DNA of 64,000 bases. It comes from CAVQGF01 sp045807945. GTDB taxonomy: Bacteria > Acidobacteriota > Terriglobia > Terriglobales > Acidobacteriaceae. Every line of letters begins with the position of its first letter. Positions within the stretch are counted from its first letter, which is position 1. Made by a program: the position numbers and the translations under genes. This document shows positions 8,418-17,874 of this stretch, one piece after another. The DNA lies in the NCBI GenBank assembly GCA_045807945.1, contig JBJMGI010000086.1, positions 1-64,000 on the forward strand, written 5' to 3'. A model generated the notes under the pieces. The model saw nothing but the letters and a program-made list of their open reading frames with translations, did no database searches and had not been told where the DNA came from.

Positions 8418-11384
8418 TTACGGTATTTTCAGTGCCCAGATGCTGCGTCCGTGCGTGGCCGCATAGAGTACGTGCGAACCATTCACAAGCGTCAGTCCTG
8501 CAACTTCGACTTGCGGCAAGCCCGTTCCAGCAACGGTCCAACTCGTGCTGCCCTTTGCTAGTCTTAGGACCCCGTAGTCGGTAGCAACGAACAGGTCGCC
8601 TCTTGACGATCTAACAATTGCATTTACAGGTAGATCGCCCATTGGGCCAGTTCCGCCGTCAAGGCTCACCCAGGTTGCGTCGTTGGTTTTCGGATTGTAG
8701 GTCACGTCGAAAACGTGTCCCGGTTGTGCTGGGGTGAGCGAACTATAGCCTGAATACGAGATCCAGGCGTGGTTCGCGTTAGTTTGGTCGAGGAAGATGG
8801 AGCTGACGAACCGGCCGGGTGCGCCCGTTGCACTGGGTAGCGTATCCAGTCGAGTGAAAGTAACGCTGCCGGCTGCGGCATCAGCGTTACTCGAGATGAA
8901 TACACGGCCAGTGGTTGTCGCCACCCACAGCGTGCCAGCGTTGGCCCTTGTGCGTGCGAACGCGGCGACGTTCCCGCCCGCCCGCGATGTTCCGCGGTAG
9001 TCTGCCGAAGACACAGTCAGATTCGTCGCACCAGATGGTCCGATGCGCACGAAATCACCGCAGGCCGGATTGGCACCCGAGGTGCTGAATTCAGGACAGT
9101 TCGCTTCGAGGAACGCCTGATTGCCAGCCCAATCCTGGGTTCTCCACACGCTCAGAGATCCCTCGAAGATTGTTCCTCCGACCAGCGGGTCAGCGATGAT
9201 GGGCGCGTAGAACTGTGCCCCACTCGGCTCGGTCGCAGCAATAGGTCCGCTGGCGATCACCCACTTTGTCGGGTCGCCGTTTCGGAAGTTCACGTCGTGA
9301 AAATTCCCGCTGAAAGAATTGAACAGCTGCGCGGGATTCGAAAGGTTGAAGCCCGCCTGGCCACCATCGCCATAGATCGCCTGGTTCCAAGTGGTAGAAC
9401 CGCTGTAAGACAAGGTGCCGTTATCCTGGGTCCCTCCAAGCAGGCTATGGTTCGGATCCAGCGGATTGTACGAAATGCTCTGGAACTGAAGCGTCGAAAG
9501 GCCCGCATTCAAGCTGTAGAGCACGGTGGGGACCGCCGAGAGCATCTGCTGGCAGGTCGCCAGGCTTGTCGGACTAAGAGGGCGACTCGCACATTGACCT
9601 GAGATGTCGGCAAAAGCTCCACTCGAGCGCACCAAACCTCCATCCGAGCCGAAGATAGCTGCGTCCGTTCCCGGCACCTCCACGACCGCGTGACTGTCAG
9701 GATGCATTCCGTTCGGTGCGATTGCATTTGCCTGGCAGCAAGAGCCAACCGGAGTCGGATTTGTTGTTGCATCCCAACTCATGTCGGTGAAATGCAGGCC
9801 GGCGTCAGTTGAGCGTATGAAGGCGCGGCCGTTATTTCTGAAGCCATACTGGCTGTAATTGAAGGAACCGCCCAGATAAATGACGTCAGGTTTTCCAGGC
9901 GGTGAATAGACCACGTTGTCGTACCAACACTGAGCGCCCACCGCGGGATCGCCGCAGTAGTTCAACGTTTGGTTCGGTGCAGTCGAGGATTGTTGCACTG
10001 CTGTTAGATCGGTGAAGCTCGCATTGGTCGCGTTTGCAGCGTCATCCGTGCGATACAGTCTCGCCTGGCTTGCTGCGGCAAGGCTGCTACTTCCCACGCC
10101 TACGTACATGCGCGTAAGTCCGCCGGAGATGGAGGCGACAGCGAACGACGCCCGATCGGTGTTCTGGGCAGCATTCTGCGCCGTCTTGATCTGCGTCCAT
10201 GTCGCGCCACCGTCAAGCGAACGCCACACACCGCCTTTCGTATTCAACGGTGTTGCGTTGTTTTGAGGGTATGGAGCGGCATAAACAATGGTGGATGAGT
10301 TTGGATCCACTGCGGTCTCGTGGACGCCGCGGCTAGAGCCGAAGCTCGCCTGAATGATTCCCGCACTTCCCGGCAATGTTGGGTTCAGGCAAACATCTTG
10401 ATAGTTCAAAAGCGTGAAGTTCGCACCGCCATCGGTTGATTTCCAGAGTCCGTACGGAGGGAGGCCTGGAGCAAGCGACGCAGTACCCCCAGTCACTGAG
10501 CTAACGCCGCGAACCCCTCGGTCAGACGAAACGTAGAGAGTATTCGCATTGTTCGGGTCGACGACGATCGAGGAGATCGAGCGGCCGTCGAAGGCTGCGC
10601 CGCCATAGGCAGGAGCCGATTGCACACCAAAAGTCCCAGGAGCGGCGCCAAACACAGCGTCGCAATCGACGCCCGATCCCTGAGGAACACTCGTGTTCGA
10701 GGCGAGGTGGGTCCAACTGTCGCCGCCGTCGCTCGACTTGTATATCCCAGAACCAGCTTCGGAGTCGCCAGAGGAATTTGGCTCGCCGGTGCCGGCATAG
10801 AGCACGTTGTTCGCGCTGTCGTACGTCAGCGTGCCGATCGCGTTGGTGGAGAAACTGCCAGAAACAAAGCTCCAGTTCGGGTTACTCGAGAGGGCGTTAT
10901 CAGTGCGCCAGACACCTCCACCCGCAGCCGCCACCCATACGCGGCAGTTTGAGTTCGAGCAGCTCGGCGAGATTGCCAGTGCAGTGATTCGGCCGGAGTC
11001 CGAGTAATCAGCCCCGCTGAAAGTCAGAACACCAGGAAATTTTGTCGTGCTGGGCCCGATCAGATTCCAAATGCCGATATTGCTGTTTCCACGTGCTTTG
11101 TCCGCCTGAAACCCCTTTCGTGCGGTCAAGGTTGCGGAGAGCGGTACGTAGTTTGCTGGATACGCTCGGTTCAGAAGATCCTGTTCCGCTGCTGCCGTTG
11201 GGCCGCCGTCTCTTTCACCACCAGGCAGCGCGAGTTTATTCCGAAGAAACTGACCACGGAGTTGAATGGCTTCATTTGTCTTCGACGCTTTGCCCAGCGA
11301 GAACCGGCCGGACGATTCCATCGCAACGAAGAACACTAATGCCGTGAGTACGGCAAGCGCTATGCACGTGTTCCTAAATCGCAT
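8418..11384 (-). CDS. Large secreted BNR/VPS10-like beta-propeller protein
   Basis: A 988-residue exported protein with an N-terminal hydrophobic segment (CIALAVLTALVFFVAM). The body contains repeated BNR-type Asp-box motifs, for example SSDGGDSWTHL, STDGGANFTLL, SLDGGATWTQI and SSNADAAAGSVTF, spread over the length, as in sialidase/sortilin-type propellers and photosynthesis-stability-factor-like proteins. No catalytic set for sialidase is evident. The C-terminus GRSIWALKIP is typical of the last propeller blade. The start is strongly supported by AGGAGG seven bases upstream of ATG. It probably binds or cleaves a polymer at the cell surface; the substrate is unknown. Confidence 0.8.
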   Translation of the reverse strand: MRFRNTCIALAVLTALVFFVAMESSGRFSLGKASKTNEAIQLRGQFLRNKLALPGGERDGGPTAAAEQDLLNRAYPANYVPLSATLTARKGFQADKARGNSNIGIWNLIGPSTTKFPGVLTFSGADYSDSGRITALAISPSCSNSNCRVWVAAAGGGVWRTDNALSSNPNWSFVSGSFSTNAIGTLTYDSANNVLYAGTGEPNSSGDSEAGSGIYKSSDGGDSWTHLASNTSVPQGSGVDCDAVFGAAPGTFGVQSAPAYGGAAFDGRSISSIVVDPNNANTLYVSSDRGVRGVSSVTGGTASLAPGLPPYGLWKSTDGGANFTLLNYQDVCLNPTLPGSAGIIQASFGSSRGVHETAVDPNSSTIVYAAPYPQNNATPLNTKGGVWRSLDGGATWTQIKTAQNAAQNTDRASFAVASISGGLTRMYVGVGSSSLAAASQARLYRTDDAANATNASFTDLTAVQQSSTAPNQTLNYCGDPAVGAQCWYDNVVYSPPGKPDVIYLGGSFNYSQYGFRNNGRAFIRSTDAGLHFTDMSWDATTNPTPVGSCCQANAIAPNGMHPDSHAVVEVPGTDAAIFGSDGGLVRSSGAFADISGQCASRPLSPTSLATCQQMLSAVPTVLYSLNAGLSTLQFQSISYNPLDPNHSLLGGTQDNGTLSYSGSTTWNQAIYGDGGQAGFNLSNPAQLFNSFSGNFHDVNFRNGDPTKWVIASGPIAATEPSGAQFYAPIIADPLVGGTIFEGSLSVWRTQDWAGNQAFLEANCPEFSTSGANPACGDFVRIGPSGATNLTVSSADYRGTSRAGGNVAAFARTRANAGTLWVATTTGRVFISSNADAAAGSVTFTRLDTLPSATGAPGRFVSSIFLDQTNANHAWISYSGYSSLTPAQPGHVFDVTYNPKTNDATWVSLDGGTGPMGDLPVNAIVRSSRGDLFVATDYGVLRLAKGSTSWTVAGTGLPQVEVAGLTLVNGSHVLYAATHGRSIWALKIP

Positions 11385-11574
11385 TTATTTTCCTCCTGAT
11401 CGAATTTCCTTTGGGCGAAGTCTTTCGGGGAGCCCACAGAGGAGCAGAATCATACTCCTACTCACAATAGTTGTGGGGCTTTTGCGGCGAACTATTGCGC
11501 GCAGAGAGAAGATTTTTGGGACGTTGTCACAACTGCACCGAAACCTGTGCACATTAAAAAATGATGCCTAAACG

Positions 11575-11606
11575 GAAAAAGCTGGCGCGATTGCGCCAGC
11601 TTTTTC
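11575..11606 (-). terminator. Intrinsic terminator after the outer-membrane barrel gene
   Basis: A perfect 14-bp inverted repeat (11575-11588 and 11593-11606) encloses a 4-base loop. It has a G+C-rich core GCTGGCGC flanked by A5/T5 tracts. It lies 13 bases past the stop of the gene ending at 11620 and is symmetric enough to work in both directions. Confidence 0.9.
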
Positions 11607-11619
11607 AACTGCGATTTAT

Positions 11620-12384
11620 TTAGAACCGGTAGTTCAACCCTGCCCTCACCATGTTCGAGTGCAGATTTACTGTCTGCGTGAAGATGCTTCCGGGGAACGA
11701 GCTTCCTCCCTGTGTCAAGTTCGTGCTCGAATGCGACTCGTCGCCGAACCCCGCATAAAGATATTCACCTTTCGCCGACCAGTGCGACGCAAGTTTGAAC
11801 TCCACCCCGCCGCCAGCCGCCCAGCCCGCTTTCGTCGCGCTGTTGTCGCCAAATTCCAGAGCGTCGAACGTGTCAGTGAACAGCTGGCTGAATTTCACCT
11901 TGGTCATAGCCAATCCTGCCGTGCCATAGATAAGTGCCTTACCCATGGTTACGCCGACGCGCGGGCGCGCGGTGAAGAGCCAGTTGGTGTTGACCCGCTG
12001 ACCAACGGTAAAGAAGTTCCCGGCGCAACAGGGATACTCGCCTGTAGCACTGGTTGTTTCATCCAATTTCAAGGACCCGAAATCGGCTTCCACTCCGAAG
12101 AGCAGCGTCGTGCCGAACCTCGCGTTATAGCCGATCTGTCCGCCGCCGGTGAAGCCATTGAGGTCAAGGTGTCTGTCGCCGGCACCATTTACTACCGGAA
12201 CACTCGTATCCTGGAAATAGTCCGATGGAAGAATTGTGGATGTCTGCGCGTGGGAGTTGCCGAATGCACCGCCCAGGTTCGCCCCAATATAAAAGCCCTT
12301 CCAGTCATCGTTATTACTCTGGCCGAATCCTGTTGCTGCCAGCACGAAAACGAGCACACACGTACCTAAAATGAATTTCTTCAC
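11620..12384 (-). CDS. Outer-membrane beta-barrel protein (OmpA/opacity-like)
   Basis: A 254-residue porin-like protein with a signal peptide (KKFILGTCVLVFVLAATGFGQ). Mature sequence begins with the 8-strand barrel signature GFYIGANLGGAFG and ends in an aromatic C-terminus, RAGLNYRF, recognised by the BAM complex. Alternating-residue strands such as WAAGGGVEFKLASHWSAKGEYLY are visible. GGAGG is six bases before a GTG at 12384 and three before a TTG at 12387; spacing favours the GTG. It is a single-gene unit with a strong terminator. The role (pore, adhesin or structural) is unknown. Confidence 0.85.
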   Translation of the reverse strand: MKKFILGTCVLVFVLAATGFGQSNNDDWKGFYIGANLGGAFGNSHAQTSTILPSDYFQDTSVPVVNGAGDRHLDLNGFTGGGQIGYNARFGTTLLFGVEADFGSLKLDETTSATGEYPCCAGNFFTVGQRVNTNWLFTARPRVGVTMGKALIYGTAGLAMTKVKFSQLFTDTFDALEFGDNSATKAGWAAGGGVEFKLASHWSAKGEYLYAGFGDESHSSTNLTQGGSSFPGSIFTQTVNLHSNMVRAGLNYRF

Positions 12385-12495
12385 CAATTGCCTCCATAAT
12401 TTTTGGAATTGTTATGACAACCGAATGTTTGTCTCTCGTTCCTTCTTAGACGCAGGAGTTCTGAAATCGCTTACATCCGGACCACGTGTGGCATT

Positions 12496-13806
12496 TCAGT
12501 CGCCAAATGCTGATTTTTCAGCAGCCTTACGGATCGGCAGCAGCATCAACAGCAGACCGGTCGCGAGAAAACAGAGCAGCATGTAATAAAGCCCCGCTTT
12601 CCCGTTTCCCGTCCTGGTATTGAGTAGCCCCACTACCTTCGGGCCGAAGAATCCGCCGAACGAAGCGATCGTATTGATCAGACCGATCGACGCCGCTGCC
12701 GCACTGCCGCCGAGCGTGAGGCTGGGTAATGCCCAGAACGGCGCGTAGAAGGAATTCAGGCACGCAGTGATCACCATGAACATGCCCAGAGCCAGCCAGA
12801 AATTCGCACCCGCATATATAAGAATGGCGTAAGCCCCCGCCGCCACGAACATCGGGACTGCGGCGTGCCAGCGCCGCTCGTTGGTTCGGTCCGAATTCCA
12901 TCCCACAATGACCATGGTGATCATGCCGACCACGTACGGCAATGCCGAGAAAAGCGTCACGGCAAAGTTCGAATAGTTCGAAGCTCGCTTCAAGATGGTC
13001 GGCAGCCAGAAGAGCAGGGCGTAGCCGCCCGTGTATTCAAAAAATCCGATCACGGCCAGCAGAAGCACAACCGGTTTTCGCAGCGATCTCCAAATATTGT
13101 GTAACTCGTCCTGCGATCTCCCCGCATGCTCTCTTTCAAGTTCTCCCTCGATCCACCTTTGTTCCGCGTCGGGAAGCCATTTCGCATCGCGGGGTCGATC
13201 GGTCAGATAGAAGAATGTGACCACTCCCGCGATCGCCGCCGGAATTCCTTCCAGCACAAATAACCAGCGCCATCCTGCGAAGCCGTGCCAATGGACACCG
13301 AGCAAAGCTCCGGCCAGCGGTGACCCGATGACGTTCGACAGCGGGATCGCCGCCATGAATATAGATATGACTTTGGCCCGGTCCTCCCGGCGGAACCAGT
13401 GGTGCAGATAGACGATGATTCCCGGGAAGAAACCTGCCTCGGCGCAGCCCAGAAGAAATCTTGCGCAATAGAACTGGTGCGCTGTGTTCACGCAGGCCAC
13501 CAGCACCGTCAGAAAGCCCCACGAGATCATGATGCGTGCCATCCACTTGCGCGCGCTCCATCGCTCCACAATCAGCGCGCCCGGGATCTCGAGAAGGACA
13601 TATCCCAGAAAGAAGATTCCGGCTCCGGTGCCGAACACCTCGTCGCTGAACCCAAGGTCTTTCGACATCGTCAGCGCGGCATACGCCACATTCACGCGAT
13701 CGAGGTAATTAATGATGTAGAGAACAAAGAGGAAGGGAAGCAGTCGCAGGAAAATGCGGCGACGGGCGCTGGCTGCAATGTCAGGTTGAGAGGCGATCTC
13801 TGTCAT
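12496..13806 (-). CDS. MFS transporter, anion:cation symporter type
   Basis: A 436-residue inner-membrane protein with about 12 hydrophobic segments. The MFS motif is seen as RWSARKWMARIMISWG between helices 2 and 3, and NYLDRVNVAYAALTMSKDLGF after helix 1 is typical of the ACS family (tartrate, glucarate, phthalate transporters). The substrate is not predictable. It starts 12 bases after queG and is probably cotranscribed with it, with no obvious functional link. Confidence 0.85.
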   Translation of the reverse strand: MTEIASQPDIAASARRRIFLRLLPFLFVLYIINYLDRVNVAYAALTMSKDLGFSDEVFGTGAGIFFLGYVLLEIPGALIVERWSARKWMARIMISWGFLTVLVACVNTAHQFYCARFLLGCAEAGFFPGIIVYLHHWFRREDRAKVISIFMAAIPLSNVIGSPLAGALLGVHWHGFAGWRWLFVLEGIPAAIAGVVTFFYLTDRPRDAKWLPDAEQRWIEGELEREHAGRSQDELHNIWRSLRKPVVLLLAVIGFFEYTGGYALLFWLPTILKRASNYSNFAVTLFSALPYVVGMITMVIVGWNSDRTNERRWHAAVPMFVAAGAYAILIYAGANFWLALGMFMVITACLNSFYAPFWALPSLTLGGSAAAASIGLINTIASFGGFFGPKVVGLLNTRTGNGKAGLYYMLLCFLATGLLLMLLPIRKAAEKSAFGD

Positions 13807-13818
13807 TCAGGGGAGACT

Positions 13819-14916
13819 TCACGAAGTTACCACACCAGCCCCCTTCAACTTCTCCAGTGCCCAGCGCGCGTGTTCGGCAATGTTTTCATCCTCGTCCGCT
13901 GAAAGCGTTTCAAGTTGCGGAATAAAGTTCTCATCGCCGCTGTTGCCCATAGCGATTGCGACGTTCCGGCGCAGCCCCGAATATTTGGTCCGCTTCACGG
14001 GAGACCCCTTGAACGTCGCGCGAAAATCCTCGTTCGACATCTCCGCCAACCAACTTAACGCCGGATTCACCAGCTCGGGCCTGGCCTCGAACTCCTGCGC
14101 TTGCGACACCGGCGCTTTCCGGTTCCACGGACAAACATCCTGGCATATGTCGCAGCCGAACAGATGGTTCCTCATACCCGCGCGCAATTCTGCTGGAATA
14201 CTTCCACGCTTCTCGATCGTCAGGTACGAGATGCACCGGCTCGCATCAAGCTTGTAAGGACCCACGAAAGCATCCGTCGGACACGCGTCCAAACAGCGCG
14301 TGCAACTTCCGCAACGATCCGCTGTGGGCAAGTCGGGCGTCAAGGCGACTGAAGTGAGAATCACGCCCAGGAAAAGCCACGAGCCCAACTCCTGATTAAT
14401 GATGCACGTGTTCTTTCCTTGCCATCCCACACCCGCATATTTCGCCAGCACCCGCTCAACGATCGGTCCGGTGTCCACATAGCACCAGCTTCGAAAATTT
14501 TCCTCCTCGGCAATTCCTGCGATGCTCTGCTCAACCCTCCGCAGCCGGGCCAATAGAACATCGTGGTAGTCCTGCTTCGCCCACGCGTAACGCGAGATCC
14601 ACCCGCGCGACTTGTCGGTGCATTCGGTCGAATTTGGTTGGTCAGAGTTGTAGTTGATGGCGCACACCACGACGGAGCGCGCCCACGGAGCCGCCAGCTG
14701 CAGGGAAGACCTCTTCAACTCGCCGGCCTCGGTCCGCGACTGGAGATAACGCATCTCGCCGCCGTGCCCCGCCGCGATCCACTCAGGGAAATAGGCCAGC
14801 TCGGGATTGGCCCCGACCGGCGCGATCCCGCACAGGTCAAACCCGGCTGCGTTTGCGGCCGACTTGATCTCTGCCTCGACCTGGGAGACTGCGTTCACAG
14901 TACAATTATTCACCAT
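13819..14916 (-). CDS. queG: Epoxyqueuosine reductase QueG
   Basis: Cobalamin-dependent enzyme reducing epoxyqueuosine to queuosine in tRNA, the last step of the pathway. Two ferredoxin-type cluster motifs are clear: CGSCTRCLDACPTDA near residue 195 and CDICQDVCPWN near residue 250. Upstream, YVDTGPIVERVLAKYAGVGW is the conserved B12/substrate region. The C-terminus (ENIAEHARWALEKL) is the HEAT-like repeat that binds tRNA. Length of 365 fits the family. It is transcribed divergently from the secreted-protein gene at 14994. Confidence 0.96.
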   Translation of the reverse strand: MVNNCTVNAVSQVEAEIKSAANAAGFDLCGIAPVGANPELAYFPEWIAAGHGGEMRYLQSRTEAGELKRSSLQLAAPWARSVVVCAINYNSDQPNSTECTDKSRGWISRYAWAKQDYHDVLLARLRRVEQSIAGIAEEENFRSWCYVDTGPIVERVLAKYAGVGWQGKNTCIINQELGSWLFLGVILTSVALTPDLPTADRCGSCTRCLDACPTDAFVGPYKLDASRCISYLTIEKRGSIPAELRAGMRNHLFGCDICQDVCPWNRKAPVSQAQEFEARPELVNPALSWLAEMSNEDFRATFKGSPVKRTKYSGLRRNVAIAMGNSGDENFIPQLETLSADEDENIAEHARWALEKLKGAGVVTS

Positions 14917-14993
14917 CGGCCCATGGTTTTGCGTCTAAACAAGAGGACTTCAGCAACTCTGAGGGCCAAAAAGCATCTAATCGTGAGTAACCC

Positions 14994-16001
14994 ATGAATC
15001 CAGTTCTTATGACTAAAAAGGCACTCCCACGTCTGCTCGCCGTATGCGTTTTTCTTTCTTGCGCAGCTTTCACGCAGGACCAGGAAGGAACCATCAATCC
15101 TGCTCCTCCCAAGGGCGTCACTGTTGACCAAGTGATCCAGAAGTTCGCTGAGAAAGAAAAAATCTTCAAGAAAGAGCGCGAGAACTATGTCTACACCCAG
15201 ACGGTAAAGGTACAGACGCTCGACGGCGACACCGTTGATGGCGAATACCAGCAGACTGTCGAAGTCACCTTCGACGACAAGGGTCGCCGCGTTGAGAACG
15301 TCACCTTCGCTCCGCAGAACACTCTGCAGCGGGTCAGCATGTCGCGCGAGGATTTTCAGGACATCGAGAGCCTCATGCCCTTCGTGCTCACTTCCGACGA
15401 GATCAACGACTACGACATCAAGTACGTCGGCCAGCAGCAGGTCGATGAACTCGGCACTTACGTTTTTGACATCAAGCCAAAGGGAGAGATGAAGAGCGGC
15501 CGCCGCTATTTCGATGGTCGCATCTGGGTCGACGACCGCGACTTCCAGATCGTCAAGACTCACGGCAAGCCCGTCCCCGAAACGCATAAAGGGAACGAGA
15601 ACCTCTTCCCGCGCTTCACTACGTATCGCGAGCAGATTGATGGCAAGTACTGGTTCCCGACTTACACTCGCGCTGATGACACGCTCCACTTCAAGAATGG
15701 CGACGTACACATCCGCGAGATCATCAAGTACACCAACTATCAGCGCTTCAACACCTCCATCGGAAAGATCACCGTCAACTACGGTGGCAACAAGGTTGAA
15801 GAGTTAGGCGCGGATCCGCTCACAAAGAACGACATCATCGAAACATTGAAAGGTGGCACCCCGGCTAAGACCATGACTGAGATGGTGAAGAAGCGCGGCG
15901 TGAACTTCGACGTGAACGCCGATGTTGAACAGGAGATCCGCAAGGCCGGTGGCGACACCGACCTCATCCAGGCCATCGAGAACAATAAGAAGATTTCCTA
16001 A
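14994..16001 (+). CDS. Exported LolA-like / DUF-type lipoprotein-sorting-related protein
   Basis: A 335-residue exported protein with a signal peptide (KKALPRLLAVCVFLSCAAFT, cut before QDQEGT). The middle contains long amphipathic strands and the segment GRRYFDGRIWVDDRDFQIVKTHG, like the outer-membrane lipoprotein-sorting (LolA/LolB-like) fold, though no specific family was confirmed. The last 60 residues look helical (TMTEMVKKRGVNFDVNADVE). An in-frame ATG at 15009 is an alternative start. It is monocistronic, with a strong terminator after it. The function is unknown. Confidence 0.68.
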   Translation: MNPVLMTKKALPRLLAVCVFLSCAAFTQDQEGTINPAPPKGVTVDQVIQKFAEKEKIFKKERENYVYTQTVKVQTLDGDTVDGEYQQTVEVTFDDKGRRVENVTFAPQNTLQRVSMSREDFQDIESLMPFVLTSDEINDYDIKYVGQQQVDELGTYVFDIKPKGEMKSGRRYFDGRIWVDDRDFQIVKTHGKPVPETHKGNENLFPRFTTYREQIDGKYWFPTYTRADDTLHFKNGDVHIREIIKYTNYQRFNTSIGKITVNYGGNKVEELGADPLTKNDIIETLKGGTPAKTMTEMVKKRGVNFDVNADVEQEIRKAGGDTDLIQAIENNKKIS

Positions 16002-16023
16002 AGGGTTAAAGGTTTTTTCTTAA

Positions 16024-16049
16024 GCCGCCATATATTGGCGGCTTTTTTT
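16024..16049 (+). terminator. Intrinsic terminator after the LolA-like gene
   Basis: Stem GCCGCCA/TGGCGGC (16024-16030 and 16036-16042) with loop TATAT is followed by seven T (16043-16049), 22 bases past the stop codon. Confidence 0.92.
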
Positions 16050-16124
16050 ACTTTCTACCCTCTTGATTCCCTCCTATCGGGGTGTGGTACGGTATGCGTC
16101 TCACCCTTTCCCAGGAGAGCTGCA

Positions 16125-16775
16125 ATGTCTAGTGTTGCCGCCGCTAATGCCTTGAACCCGCGGCGTTCCCACGCAAAGCTGATTTGGTTCGCAATCTTTT
16201 TCGCCGTGACGATCTTCGTCACCTACATGAAGAATGCCAAGGTGTTTGATCCAACCTCGGATATGGCCCGGCACTTCGCGCCCGGCATGTTCTTTCTGAT
16301 CCCCCACGCGATCTTTGCAGGTCTGGCTTTGGTCATGGGTGCATTCCAGTTTTCCAACCGGCTGCGCGCACGCCACCTGAAACTGCATCGCGTCATGGGT
16401 TACATCTATATCGTTTGTGTGGCGATAGGCGCGCCGATGGCGATTCCTCTGGCCGCCAAGATCACCACGCCATCGCTGGTCGCTGCTTCGGCAGTCCAAA
16501 CATTCGGCTGGATGTTCTGCACTGCGGTGGCGCTCTACTGCATCCGCACCGGGAATATCCAACAGCATCGTCGTTGGATGTTTCGGGGTTATCCCTTCGC
16601 AATGGTTTTCACTGTCGCACGTATCTTGATCCCGATTCCTCCCATTTTCCGTCTCGGATGGCTCGGCATCGAGATTGTGGTCTGGACCACGGTCGCTCTC
16701 GCCGCGCTATTGCCAACTTTCTTTCTCGAGTGGCGCTCGATCGTGCCCCGTTCGCCTGCGCGCGCGAGCAGCTGA
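16125..16775 (+). CDS. DUF2306-type multi-pass membrane protein
   Basis: A 216-residue inner-membrane protein with about six hydrophobic helices. KLHRVMGYIYIVCVAIGAPM and QQHRRWMFRGYPFAMVF carry conserved histidines in the manner of DUF2306 proteins. I chose the ATG at 16125 (MSSVAAANALNPRRSH) because GGAGAG stands seven bases upstream; the open frame further upstream crosses the preceding terminator. The role is unknown; paired membrane histidines might bind heme or metal, but that is speculation. Confidence 0.78.
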   Translation: MSSVAAANALNPRRSHAKLIWFAIFFAVTIFVTYMKNAKVFDPTSDMARHFAPGMFFLIPHAIFAGLALVMGAFQFSNRLRARHLKLHRVMGYIYIVCVAIGAPMAIPLAAKITTPSLVAASAVQTFGWMFCTAVALYCIRTGNIQQHRRWMFRGYPFAMVFTVARILIPIPPIFRLGWLGIEIVVWTTVALAALLPTFFLEWRSIVPRSPARASS

Positions 16776-16842
16776 CCGGCTTGGTTTTGCTTCTCGTGCG
16801 ATGTGTTAGCGTATTTTGTTCGTTCCTGTCCAGGAGAATTCT

Positions 16843-17874
16843 ATGACCCCCACCGCCGCTCCCGCAGCACCCACAACCAGTTCCGCGCAACGAGCTGCCC
16901 TCGGCAAGCTCATGCAAGTCACCAACGCGTTCTTGGTTTCGCGTTGCCTCTATGTTGTCGCTGAGACCGGAGTTGCCGACCATCTCAACGATGCTCCGCA
17001 GAGTTCTGAAGCATTAGCGAAAGCAACCGGCAGCAACGCCGGCGCGCTGCATCGCGTTCTCCGCGTCCTCGCGTCGCACGGGATATTCGATGCGCGCGAC
17101 GGTTCCTGGTCGCACACCGATATGTCGCGCTTCTTGCGCAGCGATCATCCCGCTTCCATGCGCGATTACATCCGCATGATCGGTATGCCGGTATTCTGGC
17201 GTGCTTGGGAGCACATTGAACACTCGGTTCGCACCGGCGAGACTGGCTTTAAGAAGGTGCATCCCGGCGGCGCGTTCGCCTACCTTGCCGAGCACCCAGA
17301 GGAGAGCAGCCTCTTCAATGCCGCCATGACGGCGAAATCTCACGGTGACATCGCAGCGGTCTTGCCTGCATACGATTTTTCCCAATTCGCAACCATCGCT
17401 GACATTGCCGGCGGCCGCGGCCACCTGCTTCGCGCGATCCTGAAACAGTGTCCCAACACTCAGGGGATTCTTTTTGATCAGCCGCACGTCGTCTCCGAGG
17501 TCTCGCCGCACAAAGGCGAGAAGCTTTCGGTCGTCGCTGGCAGTTTCTTCACCGACAAGATGCCCACAGCAGATTGCTATGTGCTGATGAACATCATTCA
17601 TGATTGGGCGGACGCCGAGTCTATTAAGATTCTTTCCGCGATTCGCCGCGACATGCCCCAGCACGCGCGCGTGCTGCTGATCGAATCCGTCGTGCCCTCG
17701 TCGCCCGAGCCGCACCTTTCCAAGGAACTCGACATCGTGATGATGGTGCTGCCTGGCGGACGTGAGCGAACAAAGGAAGAATATGCAGACCTCGTCGCGA
17801 AGTGCGGACTGCGTCTGAAGCGCGTGATAGACACCAAGAGCCCGTACTCGATCGTCGAGATCGTAGCCGCTTGA
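16843..17874 (+). CDS. SAM-dependent O-methyltransferase (COMT/hydroxyneurosporene type)
   Basis: A 343-residue enzyme with the plant-COMT-like layout. An N-terminal winged-helix dimerisation domain (residues about 15-100) is followed by a Rossmann methyltransferase domain. The SAM-binding motif is TIADIAGGRGHLLRAIL near residue 190, and MNIIHDWAD near residue 250 supplies the conserved catalytic-region His/Asp. The C-terminus GLRLKRVIDTKSPYSIVE closes the fold. The start follows AGGAG at 16832-16836 by six bases. The acceptor is unknown; relatives methylate phenolic or polyketide hydroxyls. Its stop overlaps the next gene. Confidence 0.87.
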   Translation: MTPTAAPAAPTTSSAQRAALGKLMQVTNAFLVSRCLYVVAETGVADHLNDAPQSSEALAKATGSNAGALHRVLRVLASHGIFDARDGSWSHTDMSRFLRSDHPASMRDYIRMIGMPVFWRAWEHIEHSVRTGETGFKKVHPGGAFAYLAEHPEESSLFNAAMTAKSHGDIAAVLPAYDFSQFATIADIAGGRGHLLRAILKQCPNTQGILFDQPHVVSEVSPHKGEKLSVVAGSFFTDKMPTADCYVLMNIIHDWADAESIKILSAIRRDMPQHARVLLIESVVPSSPEPHLSKELDIVMMVLPGGRERTKEEYADLVAKCGLRLKRVIDTKSPYSIVEIVAA